Positions 49,511 through 57,955 of a stretch of DNA of 64,000 nt are shown here, in pieces. The stretch comes from Listeria costaricensis (GTDB taxonomy: Bacteria; Bacillota; Bacilli; Lactobacillales; Listeriaceae): positions 1-64,000 of the forward strand of contig NZ_FXUT01000012.1 of the NCBI RefSeq assembly GCF_900183385.1, given 5' to 3'. The position numbers and the translations under genes were made by a program. The stretch's first letter is position 1, and the number at the start of each line of letters is the position of its first letter. The notes below the pieces were generated by a model. It was given only the letters and a program-made list of their open reading frames with translations. It ran no database searches and was not told the DNA's origin.

Positions 49511-49661
49511 TATTTTTCTTTTTATATTTTTAAATGGAATTTTACACCAAAATAGTTTTTCAAGGATTTGATGTTGGTTATTCGCTATGTATCGCCAACA
49601 ACTCCACACACTTTTTTGCCATAAAATCGTACAAATTAAATGGCCGCATTTTCCTACAATC

Positions 49662-49700
49662 AAAAAAAGCCGCCCATCCTTTGCAGAAATGAGCCGCTTT
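49662..49700 (-). terminator. Terminator of the small membrane protein gene
   Basis: On minus, AAGCGGCTCAT/ATGGGCGGCTT (one mismatch) followed by seven T. Confidence 0.75.
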
Positions 49701-49722
49701 ATCTTTTCTTTCGTATTGCTTC

Positions 49723-49965
49723 TTACAAAATCGAAAATCCTACACTGACTGCACAAATGGCTACTCCGCTAATGGAAACCGCGCCCCAAAGCCAGTCTCG
49801 CTTTCTCAGATTGGCAATCGTCATCGCCAAAAAACAGAGGATAAAAATCAGCTGCACCCAAATTGGATAATTCAGTCCGCTCCCCGTGCTAATCATATCC
49901 ATCATCAGACCAATCACCACAAGGACCATTGCAAGAACTACTACGATTGCTAGAATTTTTTTCAT
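49723..49965 (-). CDS. Small membrane protein, three predicted helices
   Basis: The 80-residue protein has hydrophobic segments at about 4-25, 35-52 and 59-78, with a basic NLRKRDW loop. I recognise no named family. ATG follows AGGTGATA. It has its own terminator and no obvious partner. Confidence 0.65.
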   Translation of the reverse strand: MKKILAIVVVLAMVLVVIGLMMDMISTGSGLNYPIWVQLIFILCFLAMTIANLRKRDWLWGAVSISGVAICAVSVGFSIL

Positions 49966-50066
49966 CTTATCACCTATGTCGACTAAATTTTAGCATTATA
50001 CTTACATTCACGCCATGTTTTTATAGTACCATGAAGATCCGCTCACGTAAAAAACAAACACATTGA

Positions 50067-50095
50067 TTGACATTCCCACTACTTTGTATTACTAT
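50067..50095 (+). promoter_or_regulatory. Promoter of the padR-ABC operon
   Basis: TTGACA and TACTAT separated by 17 bp. The spacer and -10 overlap the first operator-like repeat. Confidence 0.8.
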
Positions 50096-50179
50096 ATATT
50101 AGAACCTAACATTACAAGGTAGTGAATTCATTTATTACCCAAATTAATTTTCTAGCAGGCACACTACTAAGTAATACTA
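50077..50179 (+). repeat. Three operator-like repeats upstream of padR
   Basis: CACTACTTTGTATTACTA (50077-50094) overlaps the -10. TACAAGGTAGTG (50113-50124) is its inverted copy (11 of 12). CACTACTAAGTAATACTA (50162-50179) is a direct copy (15 of 18) just before the ribosome binding site. Together they suggest cooperative autorepression by the PadR product. Confidence 0.6.
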
Positions 50180-50201
50180 TTTAGCATAAGGAGGGATCCA
50201 T

Positions 50202-50522
50202 TTGAAAGGCTTAACGGAGCTGCTCAAAGGTGTTTTAGAAGGCATCGTCTTACAAAAAATCAGTCAGGGAGAGACCTATGGCTATGAAATCACCCACTAT
50301 CTGATCGATCTGGGATTTGAAGATATCGTGGAGGGCACTGTCTATACGGTTCTCCTCCGTCTCGAGAAAAAAGGCTTGCTCAACGTCGAAAAAAGAAAAT
50401 CTGAGATGGGGCCGCCGCGAAAATTCTACACATTAAATGAAGCGGGTCAAGATTATTTGACCACTTTCTGGGAAAAATGGTCCTTTATTGAAGATAAGCT
50501 TCACCAATTGAAAGGAGAGTAA
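50202..50522 (+). CDS. PadR-family transcriptional regulator
   Basis: The 106-residue protein is a PadR-s1 regulator: a winged helix with ISQGETYGYEITHYL, EGTVYTVLLRLEKKGLL and GPPRKFYTLNEAG, then a short dimerisation helix. Translation starts at TTG behind AAGGAGGG. In Listeria the related LadR represses a multidrug transporter; here the regulator heads an ABC exporter operon and its promoter carries three repeats. Confidence 0.92.
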   Translation: MKGLTELLKGVLEGIVLQKISQGETYGYEITHYLIDLGFEDIVEGTVYTVLLRLEKKGLLNVEKRKSEMGPPRKFYTLNEAGQDYLTTFWEKWSFIEDKLHQLKGE

Positions 50523-50527
50523 TAAAA

Positions 50528-50878
50528 ATGAAAAATCTAATTGAAAAAGTCACCGGATCAAAAAAACGCTATAAACAATATAAAAAAGATAAGCTCACCT
50601 TGCCTGCCGATTATCAGGAAGCGCTCGCCGCACTGGAAAAGTATATGTGGAATTTTGCCAAAGGGGATAATTTCATGGTCGTTCTCGAAGATGTGCTAGA
50701 AATTTTTCAGGAAAGTGCCATCGAACATATCCCGGTTTCAGAGATCGTTAATCATGATCCTGTTGAATTCGCTGACACCATCATGGAACAGTATCCTGAA
50801 ACGCTTTGGCTCATTAAAATCAGAGAAAAGCTTAGAAAAGATATCAAAGAAATAGGTGATGAACATGGATGCGATTAA
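50528..50878 (+). CDS. DUF1048 family protein
   Basis: The 116-residue helical protein fits DUF1048: KNLIEKVTGSKKRYKQYK at the N-terminus, LPADYQEALAALEKYMW and a central FAKGD segment. Genes of this family regularly accompany PadR regulators and ABC exporters; its role may be as a small accessory or sensor. It begins 5 nt after padR and overlaps the ATPase gene. Confidence 0.85.
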   Translation: MKNLIEKVTGSKKRYKQYKKDKLTLPADYQEALAALEKYMWNFAKGDNFMVVLEDVLEIFQESAIEHIPVSEIVNHDPVEFADTIMEQYPETLWLIKIREKLRKDIKEIGDEHGCD

Positions 50879-51770
50879 AATCCAAAACGTGACCAAAAGC
50901 TACAAGGATCACGAGGTGCTAAAAGGCATCGATTTGACTGTTCAGCGTGGGGAAATTTTTACGCTGCTAGGCGAAAACGGTGCCGGCAAAACCACTTTAA
51001 TCAATATTTTAAGCACGTTGATCATGCCGAATGGCGGTTTTGTAGAAATCATGGGCAAGACGCTGCAGGAACCAGATGCCATTCGGTCGCTCATTAGTCT
51101 GAATTCCCAGTTTAATACTCTAGATGAGGAATTTAGCGGCTATAATAATCTGCTGATGATTGCACGTCTCAGAGGTGTTTCCCAACCGAAAGAGGAAATC
51201 ACACGGCTGGCGGAGCGGCTGGATCTGACCACCTTCTGGAAGAAAAAAGTCAGCACCTATTCTGGTGGCATGAGAAGACGGCTCAACATGGCCATGTCGC
51301 TGATTGGTGACCCGGCAATCATTTTCCTAGACGAGCCGACAACGGGTATTGACCCGAAAAACCGGCTCGAAATTTGGAAAATCATTCAGGAAATCCGTGA
51401 CGCCAAGAAAACCGTCTTTCTAACGACCCAATATTTGGAAGAAGCGGATCATCTGTCGGATCATATTGGCTTTATTCACGACGGCAGAATCGTTTTATAC
51501 GGGACGCCTGCTGAAATCAAGAATACGGTCAGCAAAACGTATTCCCTGCAAGTGGCGGATGATGCCCTGCCGAAAACGCTGGTTTTAATGAACGAGGCTG
51601 GAATTGTCTACACGACAAATGACCAATTGATTGAGCTGGACGAAGATAATGCTCACAAAGGATTGGCGCTCATGACGGCCCACCAAATCGAGGTTCAAAA
51701 ATTCTTATTAAACGAAAATAATCTTGAGACCATCTTCCTGAATGTCACCAGAAAGGAGGCGCTAAAATGA
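50865..51770 (+). CDS. ABC-2 type exporter ATPase (DrrA-like)
   Basis: The 301-residue ATPase has Walker A GENGAGKTT, signature YSGGMRRRLNMA and Walker B IIFLDEPTTGIDP, with a C-terminal DUF4162-type extension seen in antibiotic exporters. I chose 50865 because AGGTG lies 6 nt upstream; nearby in-frame starts (50856, 50859) have worse spacing. It overlaps DUF1048 and the permease. Confidence 0.9.
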   Translation: MDAIKIQNVTKSYKDHEVLKGIDLTVQRGEIFTLLGENGAGKTTLINILSTLIMPNGGFVEIMGKTLQEPDAIRSLISLNSQFNTLDEEFSGYNNLLMIARLRGVSQPKEEITRLAERLDLTTFWKKKVSTYSGGMRRRLNMAMSLIGDPAIIFLDEPTTGIDPKNRLEIWKIIQEIRDAKKTVFLTTQYLEEADHLSDHIGFIHDGRIVLYGTPAEIKNTVSKTYSLQVADDALPKTLVLMNEAGIVYTTNDQLIELDEDNAHKGLALMTAHQIEVQKFLLNENNLETIFLNVTRKEALK

Positions 51771-52546
51771 ACTCCTTCAAACAGTTGAACGTCCTGACAA
51801 AACGGGTCATCCGGCTCAATCTGACCAATCCCGACACGCTTATCACGGTAATCGGGACACCACTTTTCATGCTGCTCTTTTTCGTCTATGTATTTGGCGG
51901 AAATATTGCAATTGATGGCGATCAGGCCAGTACAGCCGCCTATTTGAATTATTCATTGCCTGGCTTTCTGCTGATTTCCATGTCGATGGGCTCTGCCTAT
52001 ACGGCGCTGCGGATCAATATGGATAAAAATAAAGGCTTTCTCGACAGACTTCACTCACTGCCGATCAGACGTTGGGTCATTCTGGGCTCGCATGTCGTGG
52101 CTTCCGTGTTGTTTATGCTACTCGCCGAATGTATCGTTTTCCTGGCAGGCGTTCTGATGGGCTTCCGGCCGAACGCGACGACTGGCGACTTTCTGCTATT
52201 CATCGGGATCTCCATCCTGTTCGCCTTTGCGATCACACTGCTCGCCATTCCATTTTCCTTGAAAGCCAAGGACTACAATGGGGCTGGCGGCTTCTCTTAC
52301 ATTCTGCTGATGCTACTGTTTGTCAGCTCTGCTTTGATCCCAACTGACGGCATGGTGCTGCCAATCCGGCTCTTCGCTGAATACCAACCAATGACCCCCA
52401 TTGTCGAGACCACCCGTGACCTGCTAAACGGCGCACCACTTTCCAGTTCGACTGCTGCTCAGGCCCTCATTTGGCTGATCGGTCTTGTGCTCGTCTGCGG
52501 ATTCTTCGCCTATCGACGCTACCAGCAAATTTATACGAAAAATTAA
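51767..52546 (+). CDS. ABC-2 type exporter permease
   Basis: The 259-residue membrane protein has six hydrophobic segments and the ABC-2 family region SMSMGSAYTALRINMDKNKGFLDR. PMTPIVETTRDLLNGAPL near the C-terminus is typical of daunorubicin-type permeases. It overlaps the ATPase gene by 4 nt and ends the operon. A role in exporting a toxic compound is inferred. Confidence 0.9.
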   Translation: MNSFKQLNVLTKRVIRLNLTNPDTLITVIGTPLFMLLFFVYVFGGNIAIDGDQASTAAYLNYSLPGFLLISMSMGSAYTALRINMDKNKGFLDRLHSLPIRRWVILGSHVVASVLFMLLAECIVFLAGVLMGFRPNATTGDFLLFIGISILFAFAITLLAIPFSLKAKDYNGAGGFSYILLMLLFVSSALIPTDGMVLPIRLFAEYQPMTPIVETTRDLLNGAPLSSSTAAQALIWLIGLVLVCGFFAYRRYQQIYTKN

Positions 52547-52549
52547 AGC

Positions 52550-52600
52550 AAGTCCGGCAGTCGAACCGTTTTCAAAATGGCGCGACTGCCGGGCTTTTTT
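52550..52600. terminator. Bidirectional terminator between the ABC and ada genes
   Basis: AGTCCGGCAGTCG/CGACTGCCGGGCT stem with an internal hairpin, followed by six T on plus; the T-run reaches the ada stop codon. Confidence 0.85.
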
Positions 52601-53651
52601 ATGCTTTTACTGCCTGCCGCTCCAGTTCAAGCAGATACTTTTTCCGCTGAATGCCGCCGCCATAGCCGCCTAACTCTCCGTCCGTTTTGATGACACGGTG
52701 GCACGGGATCAAAATGGCGATCTGATTGGCACCGTTCGCATTGCCCACCGCCCTGACTTTATCCTTGTTGCCAAGCTCCCGCGCGATATCCCGGTAGCTG
52801 AGTGTTGTACCGGCTGGAATCGACGCCAAAATTGCCCATACTTGTTTTTGAAACGCCGAGCCATCCATATATAACGGAATGGAAAAGTCGATCGGTTCTT
52901 TTTGAAAGTAGCGTCCCAACTGCCTTTCCAACTCTTGATTGATGCTATTTTGACCATGAATGATCCGAAAATTATGCTTTTGACGCAGCTTTTCAATTTC
53001 TCTCTCCAAGCCTCTCCGGTCGACAAATTCCAGCAAATACAGATAGTTCTCATCCGACAGACTGAGCATTCGACCGATCGGCGTGGAAATAAAATGGGCA
53101 TTCACAACTCGTATATCGGCTTTTTTGGCCGGATTGCCCATAATTTTGGTGAAAGCATCGTTAAAGCCACTAGAGGACTCATATCCCAGCGACAATTGCT
53201 GATCGATCACCCGGCTGCCCTCCATGATTTCTTTGAACGCCATGCCCATTCTCCGCGCACGTGCATATTGGACAAATGTCATGCCGTAAATCGTTTTAAA
53301 TTTCCTTCTTGCAGTGGCAGAATGCAGGCCCAATTTTGAAAAATCCGCTTCCTGCCATCTTTTTTCCGGATTTCTTTCAACTTCGCGAACAAGCATTTGA
53401 ACTTCTTCCGGAATTGTGTGAGGAAATGACAACGGTCGACAAATTTTACAAGGCCTGAAACCTGCCAAGAGCGCCTCTTCTGCCGACAAGAAAAAATCAC
53501 AGTTTTCAAATTTTGGCTTTCTGGCGGTACAGGTTGCGTGGCAAAAAATGCCGGTCGTCTTGATTCCTGCAAAGAAAATCCCATCATAGGCTGGGTCTTT
53601 CTCCACCAACGCCCGATAAAACTCTTGCTTTTGACTAGTGGAAGTGATCAC
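52599..53651 (-). CDS. ada: Ada-type fused methyltransferase/transcription activator
   Basis: The 350-residue protein joins an N-terminal methylphosphotriester-accepting zinc domain (Cys at 37, 41, 68 and 71, in GIFCHATCTARK and FRPCKICRP), an AraC-type HTH (about 85-165) and a C-terminal O6-methylguanine methyltransferase domain. The acceptor cysteine is C317 in IPCHRVIK. It repairs alkylated DNA and activates its regulon. In B. subtilis these activities are on two proteins. Start chosen at GTG 53651 behind AAAGGAGGGG; further upstream starts lack a site. Confidence 0.92.
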   Translation of the reverse strand: MITSTSQKQEFYRALVEKDPAYDGIFFAGIKTTGIFCHATCTARKPKFENCDFFLSAEEALLAGFRPCKICRPLSFPHTIPEEVQMLVREVERNPEKRWQEADFSKLGLHSATARRKFKTIYGMTFVQYARARRMGMAFKEIMEGSRVIDQQLSLGYESSSGFNDAFTKIMGNPAKKADIRVVNAHFISTPIGRMLSLSDENYLYLLEFVDRRGLEREIEKLRQKHNFRIIHGQNSINQELERQLGRYFQKEPIDFSIPLYMDGSAFQKQVWAILASIPAGTTLSYRDIARELGNKDKVRAVGNANGANQIAILIPCHRVIKTDGELGGYGGGIQRKKYLLELERQAVKA

Positions 53652-53740
53652 TGGCTTCCCCTCCTTTACCACCATTATACGAGCATTGTGATGAAAGATC
53701 TTCCGAAAAATGAACAACTATTTTTAGCTCTAGGAAATGA

Positions 53741-53779
53741 AAAACAGCATTCAAATCAAGCTGTTTTGAACGCTGTTTT
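53741..53779 (-). terminator. Terminator of the MerR-family gene
   Basis: On minus, AACAGCGTTCAAA pairs with TTTGAATGCTGTT, then T-run. Confidence 0.75.
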
Positions 53780-53782
53780 CCT

Positions 53783-54181
53783 TTATTCAACTACTGTAGC
53801 CTGCTTACCGTACAATTCTCGTTCACGATTCAACAGGCGCTGATCATAATTTTCGACCTTACTTTCCAATTTTTCCAAAGTGGCCTGCATCTCAACGAGC
53901 CGCTCTCGAAGCTTGTCGCGCTGCTCTTTTAAAAGTTCGCGGCGTTCTTCCAGCGTGTCATCTCCCTGCTGAAACAGATGGACATATTCGATCAGCATGT
54001 CTACAGGAAGTCCAGCTCCGCGCATACACTTGGCAAAAAAGACCCATTTCAAATCCTCTTCCGTATAGTCGCGGTTGCCGCTTGCCGACCGATTGACCGG
54101 CGGAATCAAGCCGATTCTTTCATAATAACGCAGCGTATCTGGCGTCAGTTCATATTCTTTGGCAACTTGTGTAATATTCAC
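53783..54181 (-). CDS. MerR-family regulator, AdhR/NmlR-like
   Basis: The 132-residue protein has the MerR winged helix (ITQVAKEYELTPDTLRYYERIGL) and a long C-terminal dimerisation coiled coil. C52 in AKCMRGAGLP corresponds to the redox- and aldehyde-sensing cysteine of B. subtilis AdhR and NmlR. The start is GTG at 54181, behind AAAGGAGG. It is monocistronic; the usual adhA target is not adjacent. Confidence 0.88.
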   Translation of the reverse strand: MNITQVAKEYELTPDTLRYYERIGLIPPVNRSASGNRDYTEEDLKWVFFAKCMRGAGLPVDMLIEYVHLFQQGDDTLEERRELLKEQRDKLRERLVEMQATLEKLESKVENYDQRLLNRERELYGKQATVVE

Positions 54182-54253
54182 CTGCCGCCCTCCTTTTCCA
54201 TGCTCTATTTCTTCTATTGTAACACTTCGCGTAGCCTGCAAGTCAAGTCAGAT

Positions 54254-54283
54254 AAAAAGGCCCCGGTGGCTACACCAAGACCT
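54254..54283 (-). terminator. Terminator of the PhnB-like VOC gene
   Basis: On minus, an 11-bp GU-containing stem AGGTCTTGGTG/CACCGGGGCCT with TTTTTA. Confidence 0.7.
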
Positions 54284-54294
54284 CTCGTGACGAT

Positions 54295-54744
54295 TTATTT
54301 GCCAAGTTTAGAATACGGTTGTGAATGAATCATCCAGGTGATGCCGTATTTATCCGTGAACTGCCCCATTTTTCCGCCCCAGAACTGTTCTTCAAAAGGC
54401 ATGGTCACGTCCACATCGGGAGAAGCTGCCACGTTTTCAAAAAAGTCATCTGCTTCTTTTGCAGCCGCCGCATCCTCACTGTTCACATCTAGCATTAGCG
54501 AGATTTGTCTGCTGGGCGCTATCTGATTGCCAAACGAATCGGCACAAAATAGCTCCGTCCCTAAAATGGTAAATCCGGCATGCATGGTCAAATTATCTAA
54601 TTCCTCAGCAGGTAAGCCAAATTGTTTCGCTTGCTCCTCTGTGACGGGAACTCTCGTGATGTTTGTTGCACCAAATACTTTTTCATAATATGCCAGTGCC
54701 TCTTTTGCGCGTTCAAATGCCAAATACGGATATAAATTTGCCAT
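54295..54744 (-). CDS. VOC family protein, PhnB-like
   Basis: The 149-residue protein has the PhnB-type vicinal oxygen chelate fold: YPYLAFERAKEALAYYEKVFGAT near the start and FWGGKMGQFTDKYGITWMI near the end. The substrate is unknown. The ATG at 54744 follows AGAGGTGGAG. Confidence 0.85.
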   Translation of the reverse strand: MANLYPYLAFERAKEALAYYEKVFGATNITRVPVTEEQAKQFGLPAEELDNLTMHAGFTILGTELFCADSFGNQIAPSRQISLMLDVNSEDAAAAKEADDFFENVAASPDVDVTMPFEEQFWGGKMGQFTDKYGITWMIHSQPYSKLGK

Positions 54745-54940
54745 CTTCTCCACCTCTTGTTTTCATACTTGAGCAGGTCGCTCCACCTCATTATAACGGA
54801 AAAGATCGTTAATTGTTATTACAAGGGAAAGACAAAAAGACAATTCCCTTACATGTTAATGAAGGAATCGCCTTTAACTGCCATGCGTATACTTGGATGA
54901 AAGCAAAGTGGGTTTTTTTCTAAAATATCTTACGGGTAAA

Positions 54941-55786
54941 TCAATGAAGCGTATTGCGCTCTGTTACGCGATAAATGTGAATCGTCAAATAAACTTGCTC
55001 GTCTCGTGTTAGCTTGGTTTGATGCGTATTGACGAGATAGGCATTAATTTTCTCAGTACAACGAAATGCCTCTGGGTACTTTTTCTGAACCTGTTCGTAA
55101 AGAAAGTCGTCTCCCGATTCAATCACTTCGTTACGTAGCATCCTTTGCGCAAAATATTGCAAGTGCGTCACAAAACGTGTGTAATTGAGGGAGGTCTCAT
55201 CCAACATCATGCCGAAATGGTAGGTCACGATACTTAAAATATCCTGAACAATTTGTGTCATCGCCAGCGTGTTGGTCATTTGCTGACCGTCTTGCCGCGC
55301 GTTGACGATATGAAGAGCAATAAAACCAGCCTCATCTTCATCCAAAATAAAACCTAGACGTTCTTGAATGATTCCGAGAGCTTTCAAACCTACCTGAAAC
55401 TCCGGTTGATAGAATTTCTTGATTTCCCAAAGCAGTGCATTTTTCAAATTGATGCCTTGCTTATAACGGGAAATGGCAAAATTGATGTGATCGGTCAAAG
55501 TAAGATAGATATTGTCACTCAAATCCGCATTCAGTGCTTCCTTGGCATAGCTCACAATATCATCGGCGACTTTCAGATGTTCCATAGGGATTTCACTAAT
55601 AAGTTCAGACAGTTTTTCCGACAGCTCATTTGTTTCCATAACAAAAGTTTTTTCTATGCAGCTTTCATCCACGATGTCTCCTATCTTCTTTTGAAAAGCT
55701 AGTCCGCGACCCATCACGACGATTTCTTTACCACCAGAATTTTCGGCCACGACGACATTGTTGTTGAGTATTTTCTTTATCACCAT
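54941..55786 (-). CDS. licT: LicT/BglG-type transcriptional antiterminator
   Basis: The 281-residue protein has the N-terminal RNA-binding CAT domain (KKILNNNVVVAENSGGKEIVVMGRGLAFQ is its span, residues 4-32) and two PRD domains (about 65-170 and 172-280) with conserved histidines (DHINFAISRYKQ, LHIVNAR, HLQYFAQRM, LTIHIYRV). PTS phosphorylation of these histidines controls activity. Its own leader contains a RAT/terminator and a CcpA site. Unusually, no beta-glucoside PTS or glucosidase gene follows; the next gene is the unrelated VOC protein 200 nt downstream. Confidence 0.92.
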   Translation of the reverse strand: MVIKKILNNNVVVAENSGGKEIVVMGRGLAFQKKIGDIVDESCIEKTFVMETNELSEKLSELISEIPMEHLKVADDIVSYAKEALNADLSDNIYLTLTDHINFAISRYKQGINLKNALLWEIKKFYQPEFQVGLKALGIIQERLGFILDEDEAGFIALHIVNARQDGQQMTNTLAMTQIVQDILSIVTYHFGMMLDETSLNYTRFVTHLQYFAQRMLRNEVIESGDDFLYEQVQKKYPEAFRCTEKINAYLVNTHQTKLTRDEQVYLTIHIYRVTERNTLH

Positions 55787-55803
55787 GTTTTTTCCACCCT
55801 TTC

Positions 55804-55886
55804 AAAAGAAAAAAACCCAAACTAATCTGATTACTACAATTATACATGATTCATCGCACTTGTAGTATTCAAATTAATTCAGGTTT
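55804..55886 (-). terminator. Leader terminator of licT, overlapping the RAT
   Basis: On minus, 55860-55886 pairs with 55813-55839 in a long GU-rich stem (TACTACAA/TTGTAGTA at its tip), followed by seven T. Its 5' arm includes the last bases of the RAT, so RAT formation and termination exclude each other. Confidence 0.85.
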
Positions 55887-55909
55887 TGCCTGCCGAACAG
55901 TAACAATCC
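55882..55909 (-). promoter_or_regulatory. Ribonucleic antiterminator (RAT) of licT
   Basis: On minus the sequence starts GGATTGTTACTG and ends GCAGGCAAAACC, the two conserved RAT halves recognised by LicT/SacT-type proteins. It lies between the promoter and the leader terminator. Confidence 0.92.
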
Positions 55910-55924
55910 TTCTATACTCAATTT

Positions 55925-55953
55925 ATTATAGTCTATCAAGTAACCGTTTGCAA
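55925..55953 (-). promoter_or_regulatory. licT promoter with CcpA cre site
   Basis: On minus, TTGCAA and TATAAT are separated by 17 bp. TGCAAACGGTTACT (55939-55952) overlaps the -35 and matches the cre consensus except for the last base. Glucose repression through CcpA is inferred. Confidence 0.8.
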
Positions 55954-56027
55954 CCCCATTTTGACGATTATATGTCGCTTTTTTTCTGCTTTCGTGATAA
56001 AGTAATCTATGAAAAACGAAGAAAAGG

Positions 56028-57656
56028 ATGAAGAAATTGGCTTCAAAATTAATGCGCGGAACAGCCATCCTTACTTTTGGAACAGTTTTGTCCAAGGTGC
56101 TTGGCATACTTTATATTATTCCTTTTTACTGGATTATTGGCGGCGAAGAAAATGCCGCTCTTTTCAATTACGGATATGTACCCTACCAAATTTTTCTAAG
56201 CATCGCAACGGCAGGTGTCCCGCTAGCGATTGCCAAATATATCGCCCGCTATAATGCGATTGAAGAATATGCTGTCAGCCGCAAACTTTTCCGTTCCGGG
56301 ATTTTCTTGATGCTGATTACGGGCGTTCTGACATTCATTGCCATGTACGCTTTAGCACCTATTTTGGCGGTCATGCAGGTGACAAGTAACAGCGATGGCT
56401 TTACAGCTCAAGACGTGACGATGGTCATGAGGGCTGTCAGCTTTGCACTGATCATTATTCCTGTCATGAGTCTTTTCAGAGGCTACTTCCAAGGTCATTA
56501 TTCCATGGCACCCTCTGCTGTCAGCCAAGTGATCGAACAGCTGGCACGGATTATTTTCCTGCTTTCCGGAACATATATCGTCCTTCACGTTTTGGACGGT
56601 TCAATTGTAACAGCCATGAGCATCGCGACTTTTTCCGCCTTCATCGGTGCGATTGCCAGCATGCTTTGTCTGCTTTACTACTACTTTAAACGGCGGCCCT
56701 ATCTGCGGAAACAATACGAGGCGGACAAAGGGACGCTTCATATTTCAATCCCAGCGCTTTATAAAAGCATCATTGTGACCGCCATCCCTTTTATCATTGT
56801 CGGGGTTGCTTCTTCACTCTATCAGCAGTATGACCTGTTCACTTTCCAGCGGATTATGGTCTGGCTTGGGGATACAGCGAAGGATGCGCAGGACAAGCTG
56901 GGGGTCATCAACCTTTCCGCACAGAAAATCGTGATGATTCCAGGAACGCTTGCCCTCTCCTTCTCGGTAGCACTCGTTCCGCTCGTTTCATCGGCATTCA
57001 TTAAAAAGCAATATCAGGTTGTCCATAAAAATTTGACGGACGTTTTGCAGATGACGCTTTTCTTGACGCTGCCAGCCTGTCTGGGGATTGCCCTTTTGGC
57101 TGAGCCGATCTACACAATCTTTTATGGGTACAGTGCGTTTGGTACGGACATCTTAGCCTTTTATGCACCGATCGCCATTTTGTTCTCATTGTTTAGCGTG
57201 ACCGCCGCGATCTTGCAGGGAATTGACGAACAGCGCTTTACGGTACTGAGTCTCCTGCTCGGTCTCCTTGTCAAATCCGTATTGCAAATGCCGCTGATGA
57301 GTTTAATGGGAACAAAAGGGGCACTAATGGCCACTGGTCTTGGTTATACCGTCTCGGTCATTTTCACATTGATCATTATCCATAAATATGCCCACTATTC
57401 CTTTAAACGGATTGGCCAGCGAACGATCGGCATTCTAATCCTAAACGTCGGCATGTTGATTGCGACCTATCTCGTGTATCTACTTTGCAGCCAGTTTATC
57501 AGTCCTGAGCACCGCTTAAGTTCGGTTGTGCTTCTTCTGATCTGCGTGCCAGTTGGGGTTTTCAGTTATGGTTATCTGAGCCTCAAAACGCGTCTATTTG
57601 ATAAAATTTTCCCAGGACGCGGGGACCTTTTGCGCCAGAAATTGCGGATAAATTAA
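56028..57656 (+). CDS. Polysaccharide/lipid II flippase (MurJ/YtgP type)
   Basis: The 542-residue membrane protein has about 14 helices and belongs to the MOP/MVF superfamily. RGTAILTFGTVLSKVLGILYIIPFY at the start and FRGYFQGHYSMAPSAVSQVIEQ are typical of the YtgP/SpoVB branch, which includes the B. subtilis lipid II flippase. Start behind AAAAGGATG with the usual MKKLASKLMRG end. It is divergent from licT. The substrate, lipid II versus other undecaprenyl-linked units, is inferred from the family. Confidence 0.88.
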   Translation: MKKLASKLMRGTAILTFGTVLSKVLGILYIIPFYWIIGGEENAALFNYGYVPYQIFLSIATAGVPLAIAKYIARYNAIEEYAVSRKLFRSGIFLMLITGVLTFIAMYALAPILAVMQVTSNSDGFTAQDVTMVMRAVSFALIIIPVMSLFRGYFQGHYSMAPSAVSQVIEQLARIIFLLSGTYIVLHVLDGSIVTAMSIATFSAFIGAIASMLCLLYYYFKRRPYLRKQYEADKGTLHISIPALYKSIIVTAIPFIIVGVASSLYQQYDLFTFQRIMVWLGDTAKDAQDKLGVINLSAQKIVMIPGTLALSFSVALVPLVSSAFIKKQYQVVHKNLTDVLQMTLFLTLPACLGIALLAEPIYTIFYGYSAFGTDILAFYAPIAILFSLFSVTAAILQGIDEQRFTVLSLLLGLLVKSVLQMPLMSLMGTKGALMATGLGYTVSVIFTLIIIHKYAHYSFKRIGQRTIGILILNVGMLIATYLVYLLCSQFISPEHRLSSVVLLLICVPVGVFSYGYLSLKTRLFDKIFPGRGDLLRQKLRIN

Positions 57657-57721
57657 CTAGTTTCTTTTTAAACATACAGGGTAAAGGATAACTCAGACAG
57701 ATTTTAAAGGAGGATATTGAA

Positions 57722-57886
57722 ATGCCGAAAGTGATGTCGAACCGGACTAGCCCAGCACTCGAAACTCCTAAGATCAAAGATGCCCTGCCAAGTGACCAGA
57801 AAAAGCAAACCTTTACGAAAACCAGTGTGAAACAGCCGCCTGCCAAGGATATTAAACAGCAGTTCCACCGGAGAATATTAGATTAG
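57722..57886 (+). CDS. Small basic protein of unknown function
   Basis: A 54-residue ORF (MPKVMSNRTSPALETPKI at its start, QFHRRILD at its end) is preceded by AAAGGAGG at ideal spacing and followed by a terminator. It is 65 nt behind murJ. It is basic, proline- and lysine-rich, without membrane segments. I recognise no family; translation is supported by the strong ribosome binding site and intact frame. Confidence 0.65.
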   Translation: MPKVMSNRTSPALETPKIKDALPSDQKKQTFTKTSVKQPPAKDIKQQFHRRILD

Positions 57887-57896
57887 CAAAATCATC

Positions 57897-57935
57897 GACC
57901 TCGTGCTGACTTTATCGTTAGCCCGAGGTCTTTTA
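57897..57935 (+). terminator. Terminator after the small basic protein gene
   Basis: GACCTCG/CGAGGTC stem extended by GCT/AGC pairs, then TTTT. Confidence 0.8.
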
Positions 57936-57955
57936 TGTGAAAAGGAGGAAAAATG

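Noticed and set aside
54829-54856. AAGGGA/TCCCTT hairpin downstream of licT as a terminator
   Set aside because: Short stem and no T-run on minus; not convincing.
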